Counted from the stretch's first letter, positions 46,176 to 55,568 are shown. The stretch is 64,000 nucleotides of DNA from Rhizobium leguminosarum bv. viciae USDA 2370 (GCF_002008365.1 NZ_MRDL01000036.1:547676-611675); one strand, 5' to 3'. The notes: a model not told the origin generated them from the letters alone. Numbers and translations are program-made.

Positions 46176-47105
46176 TCAGGATCTTGCGACGGCCCTGTCG
46201 CACCACTCGCCAAAGGCTGCGATCGCCGCATCCGCGCCGATCTCATTCAGTGTTTCGTGTCGCATGTCCTGATATATCTCACTGCTGATACGGGAGAAGC
46301 CTTGGTCTTTCAAATGGTTTGACAGCCAGAGCACGGCTTTTCCACGCTCCGTCGCCGGGTCCTCTCCACCGCCGACCAGATGGATCGGCATATCCCGCGG
46401 CAGCCGGTCGAGATGGATTTTCTGCGGCGCGCGGAAGGTCAGCTCGAAGAGATCGAGCCAGAGAGAGACTGAGGCGTCGAAGCCGCAGAGCGGGTCGGCG
46501 ACATACTTGTCAACTTCATCAGGACGACGCGACAGCCAATCGAACTCGGTACGGCGGCCGGCAATGGATTTGGCCCAGGTGCCGAAGGTGAGCTTCGGCA
46601 GCAGGCCGCTCGGCACGTCAGAGCCCTTCAGCATGCGCTCGGCAAGCAGGATCGCCTGGGCGGCGCGGCCGGCAAGGCCAACGGCGAAATTCGAATTCCA
46701 GACGGCGACAGCATCGAAGTCGGCCGGAGCCGTGACGGCTGCATTGAGGGCGATGAGGCCGCCCATCGAATGGCCGAAGAGGATCACCGGCAGGCCGGGA
46801 TGGCAGGAGGCCGCATGGCCGCGCATGGCGATGACGTCGCCAATCACCCTTTCGACCCCACCACGCCGGGCAAAGCGGCCGATCGGCGCATCGGCTGCCG
46901 TCGTCTCGCCGTGGCCGCGATGATCGTGGGCATAGACATGATAGCCGCGCACCGCCATCGCCTCGGCAAAGGAGCGGTATCGTTTCGAATGTTCGGCCAA
47001 GCCATGCGATATCAACAGGATCCCGCGTGCGGGGGTGATGGCCTCGGCATGGTGATAGGCCAGCGACGCCCCTGGCACGGCGAGCCTTTGCGTTTCAGAA
47101 AACAT
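46176..47105 (-). CDS. alpha/beta hydrolase, monoacylglycerol-lipase-like
   Basis: 309-residue hydrolase. The nucleophile elbow GHSMGG is near residue 113, the oxyanion region ISHGLAEHSKRY near 33, AHDHRGHGETTAA near 61, and the C-terminal His in MRHETLNE. These features match the monoglyceride lipase and lysophospholipase group (serine hydrolase triad). ATG 47105 has GGAGG before it; a much longer frame from 47360 is rejected since it crosses the divergent RNase T2 start. No signal peptide, so cytoplasmic. Substrate unknown. Confidence 0.88.
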   Translation of the reverse strand: MFSETQRLAVPGASLAYHHAEAITPARGILLISHGLAEHSKRYRSFAEAMAVRGYHVYAHDHRGHGETTAADAPIGRFARRGGVERVIGDVIAMRGHAASCHPGLPVILFGHSMGGLIALNAAVTAPADFDAVAVWNSNFAVGLAGRAAQAILLAERMLKGSDVPSGLLPKLTFGTWAKSIAGRRTEFDWLSRRPDEVDKYVADPLCGFDASVSLWLDLFELTFRAPQKIHLDRLPRDMPIHLVGGGEDPATERGKAVLWLSNHLKDQGFSRISSEIYQDMRHETLNEIGADAAIAAFGEWCDRAVARS

Positions 47106-47262
47106 GTGGGTCCTCCCGGCGGCAACAGACCAGATCGCCGGGTAATTGCAACATCGGCGTTTGGTTATCCGATAACAAATTGCAGCCTTGTTGCGATTCA
47201 GGGTTGCGGCCTTCTGAATTTGATGCTTATTTGTTCCTGTATTGTTCTTTTTGGGGGTTGAA

Positions 47263-48003
47263 ATGAGCAGCATGCAATTGCGTACCTTGTCGTTCGCTGT
47301 GTCGATGGTTATTGCCGGCGCCGCCGTGGCGCAGGAGGCCGGCGGGCGCACCCGCTTCATTCTGGCGGCGAGCTGGCAGCCGGCTTTTTGCCAGACAAAC
47401 CAGAAGAAGGCCGAATGCGCCAGCCAGACCGGCGAGCGCCCTGACGCGACGAACTTCTCGTTGCACGGGCTCTGGCCGATGCGGCAGGATTATTGTGGTG
47501 TGAGCGCCGATCAGAAGACCGCCGACAAGGACGGCGACTGGAACAAGCTGCCGGAGGTCACGCTTGCAGCGGAGACGAAGACGGCGCTTGCCAAGGCGAT
47601 GCCCGGCACGCAATCCGGCCTGGAACGGCATGAATGGGTGAAGCACGGCACCTGCACGAAGATGAGTGCCGACGACTATTTCGGCGTCGGTGTGCATCTC
47701 GTGGGTGCACTCAACGCGTCGGCTGTGCGTGATCTCTTCGCTGCCAATATCGGCAAGCCGGTCAAGGCCGAAGCGATCAAGGCGGCTTTCGACAAGAGCT
47801 TTGGACCGGGTGCCGGCGATCGTGTCAAGATGAGCTGCCGGCGGGCCGGCAATGTCAGGATGATCAGCGAGCTGACGATCGGGCTTTCGGAAGCTGCCGG
47901 AGCGGCATCGGCGAAAAGTGCCGAGCTTGCCGATCTGATCCAAGGTGCTGGAAAAACGTCGTTCGGCTGCGACGAGGGCGTCGTCGACGCTGCGGGCTTT
48001 TGA
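47263..48003 (+). CDS. ribonuclease T2 family protein, exported
   Basis: 246 residues. A Sec signal peptide (SFAVSMVIAGAAVAQ) precedes a T2-fold nuclease. Both catalytic segments are seen: NFSLHGLWPMRQ (CAS I, His near residue 68) and HEWVKHGTCTKM (CAS II, His-Glu-His-Lys near residues 120-130). T2 enzymes cut RNA without base preference in the periplasm or outside. Four cysteines fit disulfides. ATG 47263 follows GGGGGT. It lies divergent to the hydrolase gene. Confidence 0.93.
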   Translation: MSSMQLRTLSFAVSMVIAGAAVAQEAGGRTRFILAASWQPAFCQTNQKKAECASQTGERPDATNFSLHGLWPMRQDYCGVSADQKTADKDGDWNKLPEVTLAAETKTALAKAMPGTQSGLERHEWVKHGTCTKMSADDYFGVGVHLVGALNASAVRDLFAANIGKPVKAEAIKAAFDKSFGPGAGDRVKMSCRRAGNVRMISELTIGLSEAAGAASAKSAELADLIQGAGKTSFGCDEGVVDAAGF

Positions 48004-48101
48004 CCGGAAATCCTGAGTAAACCGGGTTTCGGCGTTGCCCGGAGGCGCTGTTTCGCCTACATAGCGGCACAATCAAAGTTTCCCGCCCGGAGCAGCGCAG
48101 C

Positions 48102-49751
48102 ATGGCACGTCAGTTCATTTATCATATGTCCGGCCTCAACAAGGCCTATGGCAACAAGAAGATCCTGGAGAATATCCACCTTTCGTTCTACCCGGATGCC
48201 AAGATCGGTATCCTCGGTCCGAACGGCGCGGGTAAATCCACCGTACTGCGCATCATCGCGGGCCAGGACAAGGAGTATACCGGCGAAGCCTGGCTCGCCG
48301 AGGGTGCGACGGTTGGCTATCTGGAGCAGGAGCCACATCTCGATCCCAACAAGACGGTGTTCGAGAACGTCATGGAAGGCGTTGCCTCGAAGACCGCTGT
48401 CCTCGATCGTTACAACGAATTGATGATGAACTATTCCGATGAGACGGCGGAAGAGGGCGCCAAGCTTCAGGACGTCATCGACAGCCAGAACCTCTGGGAT
48501 CTGGAAAGCCAGGTCGAAATGGCGATGGAAGCGCTGCGTTGCCCGCCGCGCGACGCCGAAGTCACCAGCCTTTCCGGTGGTGAGCGTCGCCGTGTCGCGC
48601 TCTGCCGTCTGCTGCTTTCGCAGCCGGATCTGCTGCTGCTCGACGAACCGACCAACCACCTGGACGCCGAAACCATCGCCTGGCTCGAAAAGCATCTACG
48701 CGACTATCCGGGCGCCGTGATGATGATCACCCACGATCGCTACTTCCTGGACAATGTCACCGGATGGATCCTCGAACTCGACCGCGGCCGTGGCATTCCT
48801 TACGAAGGCAACTACTCGGCCTACCTGCAGGCGAAAGCCAAGCGCATGCTGCAGGAAAGCCGCGAAGACGCATCGCGCCAGAAGGCGATCAGCCGCGAAC
48901 AGGAATGGATCGCTTCCAGCCCGAAGGCCCGTCAGGCCAAGTCCAAGGCGCGTATCAAGTCCTACGAGCAGCTGGTGGATGCCGCCGAGAAGCAGCGTCC
49001 CGGCGACGCGCAGATCATCATCCCGGTCAGCGAGCGCCTCGGCCAGGTGGTCATCGAGATGGAAGGCATCACCAAGGGCTTCGAGGGCCGCACGCTGATC
49101 AACGACCTGTCGATCAAGCTGCCGCCGGGCGGCATCGTCGGCATCATCGGCCCGAACGGCGCCGGCAAGACAACACTGTTCAAGATGATCACTGGCCAGG
49201 AAAAGCCGGATGGCGGTTCGATCCGTATCGGCGAGACCGTGCATCTCGGTTATGTCGACCAGAGCCGTGACGCGCTTGCGGCTGACAAGACGGTCTGGGA
49301 AGAAATCTCCGGCGGCGCCGAAATCATCAAGCTCGGCAAGTTCGACATGAACTCCCGTGCCTATTGCGGCGCCTTCAACTTCAAGGGCGGCGACCAGCAG
49401 CAGAAGGTCGGCAATCTCTCCGGTGGTCAGCGCAACCGCGTTCACCTTGCCAAGATGCTGAAGGCCGGCGGCAACGTTCTGCTGCTCGACGAACCGACCA
49501 ACGACCTCGATACGGAAACGCTGGGTGCGCTGGAAAACGCGCTGGAGAATTTCGCCGGCTGCGCCATCATCATCAGCCACGATCGCATGTTCCTCGACCG
49601 TCTGGCGACGCATATCCTCGCCTTCGAAGGCGACGGCCATGTCGAATGGTTCGAAGGTAACTTCGAGGATTATGAACAGGACAAGGTGCGCCGCCTTGGC
49701 CCCGACGCCCTTAACCCGGGCAGCCAGGCCCACAAGCGCCTGACGCGCTGA
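48102..49751 (+). CDS. ettA: ABC-F translational regulator EttA
   Basis: 549 residues with two ABC domains: Walker A GPNGAGKST (about 40-48) and a second GPNGAGKTT near 350. Signatures LSGGERRR and LSGGQRNR and LLLDEPTNHLD/LLLDEPTNDLD. The arm insertion and the linker LAEGATVGYLEQEPHLDPNK are typical of EttA. It has no membrane domain and binds the ribosomal E site, tuning the first peptide bond to ATP level. Full length. A terminator follows 28 bases after the stop. Confidence 0.95.
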   Translation: MARQFIYHMSGLNKAYGNKKILENIHLSFYPDAKIGILGPNGAGKSTVLRIIAGQDKEYTGEAWLAEGATVGYLEQEPHLDPNKTVFENVMEGVASKTAVLDRYNELMMNYSDETAEEGAKLQDVIDSQNLWDLESQVEMAMEALRCPPRDAEVTSLSGGERRRVALCRLLLSQPDLLLLDEPTNHLDAETIAWLEKHLRDYPGAVMMITHDRYFLDNVTGWILELDRGRGIPYEGNYSAYLQAKAKRMLQESREDASRQKAISREQEWIASSPKARQAKSKARIKSYEQLVDAAEKQRPGDAQIIIPVSERLGQVVIEMEGITKGFEGRTLINDLSIKLPPGGIVGIIGPNGAGKTTLFKMITGQEKPDGGSIRIGETVHLGYVDQSRDALAADKTVWEEISGGAEIIKLGKFDMNSRAYCGAFNFKGGDQQQKVGNLSGGQRNRVHLAKMLKAGGNVLLLDEPTNDLDTETLGALENALENFAGCAIIISHDRMFLDRLATHILAFEGDGHVEWFEGNFEDYEQDKVRRLGPDALNPGSQAHKRLTR

Positions 49752-49778
49752 TTTATTCCATCTGTTTTCGCTTGCGAG

Positions 49779-49806
49779 AGCCCCGGTTCGGCCGGGGCTT
49801 TTTCAT
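49779..49806 (+). terminator. terminator after ettA
   Basis: 8-bp stem AGCCCCGG/CCGGGGCT, loop TTCGG, followed by a run of T residues. Confidence 0.88.
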
Positions 49807-49882
49807 GTCTGGCTCTGTCGCAATCTGAGCAGGCAATTTCGTGGAGAGAGCTAATTCTCGCTTGCCACCGCTTTTCAAATCA

Positions 49883-49900
49883 CATAAAGATATCTTTATA
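49883..49900 (+). promoter_or_regulatory. SahR-type operator in front of sahR-metF
   Basis: ATAAAGATATCTTTAT (49884-49899) is a perfect 16-bp palindrome, 18 nt upstream of the start codon. Eighteen consecutive bases (49882-49899) are identical to the metH operator at 11079-11096. Confidence 0.8.
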
Positions 49901-49917
49901 TCTTGATTGGATCGAAG

Positions 49918-50943
49918 ATGAGCGAACCCTTGAAGCTTGGACTGGATGCGCTGGTGGACGTCTTGAAGGCGGCCGGCGAGCCCACGCGCCTGCGTCTTCT
50001 GGCGCTTCTTGACAGCGGCGACCTGACGGTGACCGATCTTACCGAAATTCTCGGCCAATCCCAGCCCCGCATCTCCCGTCACCTGAAGCTGCTCGGCGAG
50101 GCCGAACTGATCGAACGCTACCAGGAGGGCGCCTGGGCCTATTTCCGCCTCAAGCAGGACGGCAAGGCCGCCATGCTGGTGCGGGCGCTGCTGAAGCATG
50201 TTTCCGAGAACGATCCGACCATCCTTCGCGACGGCGAGCGGCTCTCGCAGGTCAAGCGTCAGCGCGCCGAGCGGGCGCAGGCCTATTTCAGCCGCAACGC
50301 GGCCGAGTGGGACGAGCTTCGCCGCCTGCATGCGGCCGACGAAGAGGTCGACGCCGCTGTCATCCGGCTGCTCGGCAGCCAGCCGATCGACTCGCTGCTC
50401 GATCTCGGCACCGGCACCGGCCGCATCCTCGAACTCTTGTCCGGGCTCTACCGCCGCGCGACCGGCGTCGATGCCAGCCGCGACATGCTGAGCGTGGCGC
50501 GTGCGAATCTCGACAAGTCCCGCATCACCAAGGCCACCGTGCGCCATGCCGATATCCTGAACCTGCCGTTCGAGGGACAGGATTTCGATCTGGTGACGAT
50601 CCATCAGGTGCTGCATTTCTTCGATCAGCCGGAAATTGCGATCGCGGAAGCGGCGCGCATGCTCCGGCCGGGTGGCCGGCTCGTGGTCATCGACCTTGCG
50701 CCGCACACGCTCGAATATCTCCGCGACGAGCATGCGCATGTCCGTCTCGGCTTTTCGCACCAGGCAATGTCCGACTGGCTGCGCAAGACCGGGCTCGACG
50801 TCGAGCAGGTCGTCGATCTTCATCCGGGTCAGCAAAGCGAGCAGGGGTTGACGGTTACCGTCTGGCTCGCGCGCGATCCGAGGCGCCTCATGGCTTCGCA
50901 GGCGAGCGAAGGTGCCGAACCTACATTTGCCGGGAGGGTATGA
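49918..50943 (+). CDS. sahR: ArsR-family regulator fused to a SAM-methyltransferase domain (SahR-like)
   Basis: 341 residues. Residues 1-95 form an ArsR winged helix; the recognition helix contains SQPRISRHLKLL (48-59). Residues 120-320 form a class I methyltransferase fold with motif I DLGTGTGR (162-169), VDASRDML and the AARMLRPGGRLVVIDL segment. ArsR metal-site cysteines are absent, so metal sensing is unlikely. SahR proteins sense S-adenosylhomocysteine and repress methionine-cycle genes. The gene lies 1 bp before metF and its own promoter holds a copy of the metH palindrome. Whether the domain still methylates is unknown. Confidence 0.85.
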   Translation: MSEPLKLGLDALVDVLKAAGEPTRLRLLALLDSGDLTVTDLTEILGQSQPRISRHLKLLGEAELIERYQEGAWAYFRLKQDGKAAMLVRALLKHVSENDPTILRDGERLSQVKRQRAERAQAYFSRNAAEWDELRRLHAADEEVDAAVIRLLGSQPIDSLLDLGTGTGRILELLSGLYRRATGVDASRDMLSVARANLDKSRITKATVRHADILNLPFEGQDFDLVTIHQVLHFFDQPEIAIAEAARMLRPGGRLVVIDLAPHTLEYLRDEHAHVRLGFSHQAMSDWLRKTGLDVEQVVDLHPGQQSEQGLTVTVWLARDPRRLMASQASEGAEPTFAGRV

Positions 50944-50944
50944 C

Positions 50945-51847
50945 ATGGTTTTGAAAAACGAAGCGCGCGGCCGCAACATCAGGGTCTCCTTCGAATTCTT
51001 CCCGCCTAAATCGGAGGAAATGGAAGGGCAGCTCTGGCATGCCGTCAGTCAGCTGCAGGACTGGGACCCGGATTTCGTCTCGGTGACCTATGGCGCCGGC
51101 GGCACCACCAAAGCGCCGACGCTGACCACCGTCACGCGGTTCCTGTCGCAGACGCCGCTTGCCACCGCCTCGCATCTCACCTGTGTCGGTGCGACCAAGG
51201 AAGAGACGCATCAGGTGGTCGACACGTTCCGCAAAGCCGGCGTAACGCATTTCGTGGCGCTGCGCGGCGATGCGCCCGGCGGCGCCGGCGCGCCCTACCA
51301 GCCGCATCCCGGCGGTTACGCCAATGCGGCGGAGCTGGTGGCCGGCCTCAAGGAAATCGGCGATTTCGAGATTTCGGTCTCCGCCTATCCGGAAAAACAC
51401 CCGGAAAGCCGTGATACGGCCGCCGATATCGACATGCTGAAGCGCAAGGCCGACAATGGCGCCGACCGGGCGCTCACGCAATTCTTCTTCGACAACGACA
51501 ATTTCGAGCGTTACCTGGAGCGGGTGCGCGGCGCCGGCATCTCGATTCCTGTCGTGCCAGGCATCATGCCGATCCAGAACCTGACGCAGCTGAAGCGCTT
51601 CGCCGGGGCCTGTGGCACCATCATCCCTACCTTTCTCGACGAGCGCTTTGCGGGCTTCGACGACAAGCCTGAGGAGCGGGCGAAGGTCGCGGCCGAAGTC
51701 GCTGCCGAACAGATCGAGGATCTCGTCCGGCGCGGCATCCATGATTTCCATCTCTATACGATGAACCGTGCGCCGCTGGTTTCCGCCGTGCTCGACAATC
51801 TCGGCATATCCCGCCGGGAAACAAAAAGTGCGGGCGCAGCCGCCTGA
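50945..51847 (+). CDS. metF: methylenetetrahydrofolate reductase
   Basis: 300 residues, full length for bacterial MetF. It reduces 5,10-methylene-THF to 5-methyl-THF using a bound FAD and NAD(P)H, feeding MetH. Motifs: SFEFFPPKSEEME at residue 14, SVTYGAGGTTK, HLTCVGATKEE, ALRGDAPGG near residue 105, and ALTQFFFDNDNFERY. ATG 50945 has GGGAGGG upstream. The gene is cotranscribed with the SahR-like regulator. A strong terminator follows. Confidence 0.96.
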   Translation: MVLKNEARGRNIRVSFEFFPPKSEEMEGQLWHAVSQLQDWDPDFVSVTYGAGGTTKAPTLTTVTRFLSQTPLATASHLTCVGATKEETHQVVDTFRKAGVTHFVALRGDAPGGAGAPYQPHPGGYANAAELVAGLKEIGDFEISVSAYPEKHPESRDTAADIDMLKRKADNGADRALTQFFFDNDNFERYLERVRGAGISIPVVPGIMPIQNLTQLKRFAGACGTIIPTFLDERFAGFDDKPEERAKVAAEVAAEQIEDLVRRGIHDFHLYTMNRAPLVSAVLDNLGISRRETKSAGAAA

Positions 51848-51869
51848 TCCTTTCGGGACGTTCAAAAGT

Positions 51870-51905
51870 AAAAAGCGCATGTCGGGCGGGACATGCGCTT
51901 TTTCG
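51870..51905 (+). terminator. terminator after metF
   Basis: Perfect 14-bp arms AAAAAGCGCATGTC and GACATGCGCTTTTT with a 6-nt loop, flanked by A and T runs; likely bidirectional. Confidence 0.9.
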
Positions 51906-51970
51906 TTGGCGGATTGATCAGCTATTCAGGAGTTTAGGCACTATCAGTCATTACACTTTCGTCGGCCAGC

Positions 51971-52048
51971 TCAGATGAAGAGCATGGACAAGACGAAAGC
52001 AAACGCTGCACTGACCAACAGAACATTCAAGGATTGCGTGAGTCCCAT
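51971..52048 (-). CDS. 25-residue single-pass membrane peptide
   Basis: A 26-codon frame too short for normal ORF calling. The product is MGLTQSLNVL followed by LVSAAFAFVLSMLFI, one hydrophobic helix covering almost the whole peptide. A strong Shine-Dalgarno GAGGAGA lies 5 bases before ATG 52048 (GACAGAC spacer). It ends 65 bp from the metF terminator on the opposite strand. No homologue is recalled. It resembles small membrane-peptide genes known in bacteria, but expression must be shown. Confidence 0.6.
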   Translation of the reverse strand: MGLTQSLNVLLVSAAFAFVLSMLFI

Positions 52049-52311
52049 GTCTGTCTCCTCGCGTTAACCGGCCGATAATATGTCTGAAATATGTCGGTTG
52101 GGAAGCAGATCTTATGCTGCGCTGCAGAACGGTTCGGTGGATAAGTCGAGTAGCGCTCTTGCAAGCCTCTGAAATAAATCAATAATTCGCGACAAATTTT
52201 TGTTCACACAATTTAACATGCCGTTAAATCGGGCGATTGAGCATTTATCTATGCGCCTAAAACATGGCGGGCTCACAACCGGTTGAAAACATATGGAATT
52301 CGCAACCGGTT
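52049..52311. other. gap upstream of the short peptide gene
   Basis: About 260 bp with AT-rich patches and no recognisable coding sequence. It must hold the promoter of the 25-residue peptide (minus strand), but no clear boxes were identified. Confidence 0.45.
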
Positions 52312-53214
52312 TCAGGCGGCCCTTGCCAGCATGCGATAGGCGCGGCCGTCGAGAATGACGAGGCCGAAACCGATTAGCGCCATGCCGGCGAATTCACCCA
52401 GTGCAAGCCTTTCGCCGAGGAAGAGCACGCCGAGAAGGATGGCGCTCGGCGGCACCAGCAGGGTGACGAGCGAGGCGTTGGTGGCGCCGGCCGACGCCAT
52501 AATCCGGAAATAGAGGATGTAGCCGAAGGCGGTCGACAGCAGTGCCAGCGCCAGGATGGCGAGGAAGGCATCGAGCGGTGCAGCAAGCGTCCAGGGGCGG
52601 TCGGCCAGTAGCGACAGCGGCAGCGCAATCAGCGAGGAGGCGGTCAACTGGCCGGCTGCGGTGACAGGGGCAGGAACATTCTTGAAGCGTTTGCCGTAAG
52701 TGGCGGCAAAGCCATAGGAGATCGCGGCAAGTACGGGAAGAAGCATCGCCCAGAGGGGGGCTTCGCCACCGGCCGACAGGCCGGGGCCGATCAGCACGAT
52801 CGTTCCGACCAGGCCGACAAGGCAGCCGGCGATCTTTGCCGGCGACAGCTTCTCGTCTGAGGTGAAGTAATTGGCGATCAGTACCGTCCAGATCGGTGTC
52901 GTCGCATTCAGGATCGCCGCAAGACCGGCGCCGATGCGGGTTTGGCCGAAGAAGATCAGCGCATGCGGCAGGGCATTGTTGATGAACCCGAGGATCAGGA
53001 ATTCGCGCCAGCGGGCCTTGAGGATCGCATAGAAGTCGAAACGGCCGGCGATATAGACATGCAGCGCCAGCGCTGCGAGCAGCAGCCTGAAGAAGACGAG
53101 GGTCAGCGGCGGCACATGCTGGACGGCGATGCGGGCAAAGAAGAAGGAGCCGCCCCAGATCAGGCCGAGCAGGACCAGCAGACCCCAGGTCCAGGCATTC
53201 ATTCTGCTGTCCAT
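52312..53214 (-). CDS. DMT-superfamily EamA transporter
   Basis: 300 residues, ten helices in two EamA repeats. It starts WGLLVLLGLIWGGSFFFARI; further, LGFINNALPHALIFFGQTRI, GLAAILNATTPIWTVLIANY and LVTLLVPPSAILLGVLFLGE show the family pattern. ATG 53214 has GGAG about 8 bases before it; the in-frame ATG 53202 also fits. It likely exports an amino acid or other small metabolite. No pathway genes flank it. Distinct from the copy at 45187. Confidence 0.9.
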   Translation of the reverse strand: MDSRMNAWTWGLLVLLGLIWGGSFFFARIAVQHVPPLTLVFFRLLLAALALHVYIAGRFDFYAILKARWREFLILGFINNALPHALIFFGQTRIGAGLAAILNATTPIWTVLIANYFTSDEKLSPAKIAGCLVGLVGTIVLIGPGLSAGGEAPLWAMLLPVLAAISYGFAATYGKRFKNVPAPVTAAGQLTASSLIALPLSLLADRPWTLAAPLDAFLAILALALLSTAFGYILYFRIMASAGATNASLVTLLVPPSAILLGVLFLGERLALGEFAGMALIGFGLVILDGRAYRMLARAA

Positions 53215-53346
53215 GCCGATTGCTCCACCGCAAGCTGCTCGTTCTGCCGAAAATCGGCACGGGTTTCGGCTTGATGCTTTAGCGCAAGCAGCGGATCGTG
53301 CCACCCGTTTCTTGCGAAGCGGGCGGCGGTAAAGTGTCAGCGGAGA

Positions 53347-54564
53347 TCAGAGAGCGTTGAGAAGGGCAGGCGTCGCCCATCCATCGGCCGGCATGCCGAG
53401 GCGCTGCTGTTCCTTCTGGATTGCGACACGCGTGCCGGAGCCGAGGATGCCATCGATCTCGCCGACATCATGGCCGAGCGACTGCAGCTTGGTCTGCAGC
53501 GCCTTCATCTGGTCGCTGGCGAGCCCCTGTTCCGGCACCCCCTTGAGATAGGGCTCGGCGCCCGAAAGGCGGGTCCCGAAATAGGCGGCCGAAGTCGTGT
53601 AGATGAACGACTTGTTCCATTCGAGATAGATCTTGAAATTGGGATAGGCGATGAAGGCCGGTCCCATGCGGCCCTGCGGCAGAACGAGATCGCCTTCGAG
53701 ATTACCGAAGGCGGTATTGCCGTCGCGCGGCTTGACGCCGAGCGCGAACCATTCGCCCGCTTTCATCGTGCCGCCGAGGCCGGATTTTTCCCAGGGCAGA
53801 TTATCGGGCAGGGTCACTTCCTGCAGCCAGGGCTGGCCGCGCTCGAAGCCGAGATGCTGGATGAATTTGGCCGCCGTCAGAATGGCGTCCGGGCCGCTCT
53901 GCTTCAGGCGGATATGACCGTCACCGTCGCCATCCATGCCATAGGCAATGATGTCGCGCGGCAACATCTGCACCTGGCCGATCTCGCCGGCCCAGGCGCC
54001 GGTATTGGTGGCGGGGTCGAGGTCGCCGTGCTGAACCATCTCGACGAGGGCGATGAGCTGCGGACGGAAGAGTTCCGGGCGGCGGCAGTCGTGTGACAAC
54101 GTCACCAGGGCATTGCGGGTGTTGAAATCGCCCTGGACGGCGCCGAAATCGGTTTCCATTGCCCAGAAGGCGGTGATGACGCCCGGGGGGACGCCGAATT
54201 CCTGCTCGGCGCGGGCAAAGACGTCGGCATATTGCTTCATCTTCTGGCGGCCGATGTCGAGGCGGGCCTGGCTGACAGTGCGCTGGGAGAATTCGAGGAA
54301 GGTCTGCTTGAAGACGCCCTGGGCGCGGTCCCGGCTCAGCACCTTGGGGTCGATCTCGGCGCCGGCAAAGGCCTCGTCGGCGGCTACCGCACTGGCGCCG
54401 GCTGCGACCGCATCTTTCTTGACGCCTTCGAGGAAGGTGGACAGATCGCCGCCGCAGGGCGCTGCCGGGGCTGCGTCTGGCGCCTGCTGGGCGGCCGCGC
54501 CGCCTGCGAGGGCGAGGGCAAACAGAAGGGCGAGTGCAGAGCGGCTTGCGAGCGAGCGGTGCAT
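53347..54564 (-). CDS. lytic murein transglycosylase, MltB-like
   Basis: 405-residue exported protein. After a signal peptide (LALLFALALAGGAAAQ) comes the MltB catalytic fold, with the catalytic Glu in FWAMETDFGAVQGDFNTRNA near residue 150 and QVMLPRDIIAYGMDGDGDGH behind it. A C-terminal PG_binding_1 domain (LQSLGHDVGEIDGILGSGTR, near 360-405) holds peptidoglycan. It cuts glycan strands to anhydro-muropeptides. ATG 54564 is chosen; 54633 is too far upstream of the signal. Monocistronic. Confidence 0.92.
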   Translation of the reverse strand: MHRSLASRSALALLFALALAGGAAAQQAPDAAPAAPCGGDLSTFLEGVKKDAVAAGASAVAADEAFAGAEIDPKVLSRDRAQGVFKQTFLEFSQRTVSQARLDIGRQKMKQYADVFARAEQEFGVPPGVITAFWAMETDFGAVQGDFNTRNALVTLSHDCRRPELFRPQLIALVEMVQHGDLDPATNTGAWAGEIGQVQMLPRDIIAYGMDGDGDGHIRLKQSGPDAILTAAKFIQHLGFERGQPWLQEVTLPDNLPWEKSGLGGTMKAGEWFALGVKPRDGNTAFGNLEGDLVLPQGRMGPAFIAYPNFKIYLEWNKSFIYTTSAAYFGTRLSGAEPYLKGVPEQGLASDQMKALQTKLQSLGHDVGEIDGILGSGTRVAIQKEQQRLGMPADGWATPALLNAL

Positions 54565-54645
54565 GGATGTGGTCCTTATATCAAACAGAATGCCGTCGCT
54601 TTCACAGACGAATGTGACGGAAGCAAGAAACATCGCAAGACGTTA

Positions 54646-55443
54646 CTAAGAATTTCTATCCTTGGAAACGGCCGCGACCCAATTGTTCCAGTTCTTTGCG
54701 CTGCCGGCAAAGACATTGATATCGGTCGGCCCACTGATGCCGGGAATAACGCCGGTCGAGGTATATTGCCAGAAGGCCCAGCGGCGGTCGGAATAGGTCA
54801 CTTCGGGGTGTTTTGCCACCGAACGGACCCAGAAATGATAATCCTGGAAGTAGCCGGCGAGATTGTCGCGATGGAAATCGACCGAGGTATAGATGATCGG
54901 GCGCTTGCCGTAATAGGCCTCCAGCCGGTCCATGAAACGCTGCATTTCGGCGCGCACCGTTTCAGCGTCGGGGCGGTAGCGACAGGTCTTCGATTCGGCG
55001 TTCCATTCGACGTCGAGCACTGGCGGCAGGCGCATGGCCTCCTTCGGCACGTTGCGGATGAACCAGTCTGCCTGCTGATCGGCCGAAGAGCAGAAATAAT
55101 AGAAATGATAGGGGGCATGCGGGATGCCGGCTGCGCGGGCTTCGCGCCAGTATTCGTCGAAGCGCGGATCGACCCTGTCCTTGCCTTCGGTTGCCTTGAT
55201 GAAGGCGAAGGCGACACCGGAATTCTTTACCGTGGCCCAATCGATGTCGCCCTGCCATTTGGAGATATCGATGCCGTGGACCTGGTTCTGCTGCGGATGC
55301 TTCGGACCGAAATCCTGCGGATCGGTATCCTTGAAGCGCGTCTTTGGCTTGATCGATGCCGTTTCGAGATAGTCATAACCGGAAGAAGTGCAGCCAGCCA
55401 GCATGATGGCCAGGGGCAAAACGCAAAACAAAAGCCGGCGCAT
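54646..55443 (-). CDS. GH25-family lysozyme-like lipoprotein
   Basis: 265 residues. Lipoprotein signal with lipobox LAGC (MRRLLFCVLPLAIMLAGC, Cys18). The GH25 domain opens HGIDISKWQGDIDW near residue 60, then FAFIKATEGKDRVDPRF and the acidic LPPVLDVEWN near residue 150, with HFYYFCS between. The usual GH25 catalytic Asp/Glu pair is present, so muramidase activity is plausible. ATG 55443 fits the lipoprotein start. It follows the MltB-like gene on the same strand, separated by about 80 bp. Confidence 0.88.
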   Translation of the reverse strand: MRRLLFCVLPLAIMLAGCTSSGYDYLETASIKPKTRFKDTDPQDFGPKHPQQNQVHGIDISKWQGDIDWATVKNSGVAFAFIKATEGKDRVDPRFDEYWREARAAGIPHAPYHFYYFCSSADQQADWFIRNVPKEAMRLPPVLDVEWNAESKTCRYRPDAETVRAEMQRFMDRLEAYYGKRPIIYTSVDFHRDNLAGYFQDYHFWVRSVAKHPEVTYSDRRWAFWQYTSTGVIPGISGPTDINVFAGSAKNWNNWVAAVSKDRNS

Positions 55444-55568
55444 GGGCGTCCCGTCGTAACTCGAATGATCTTTTTGCCCCACAACTTGACCTTCGAAAAA
55501 GACGAGTCAGCAGAGGATAACCCTCTTTTCACCATATCAACGTAAAAAATCGGTTAGTTTCAAGCGAA

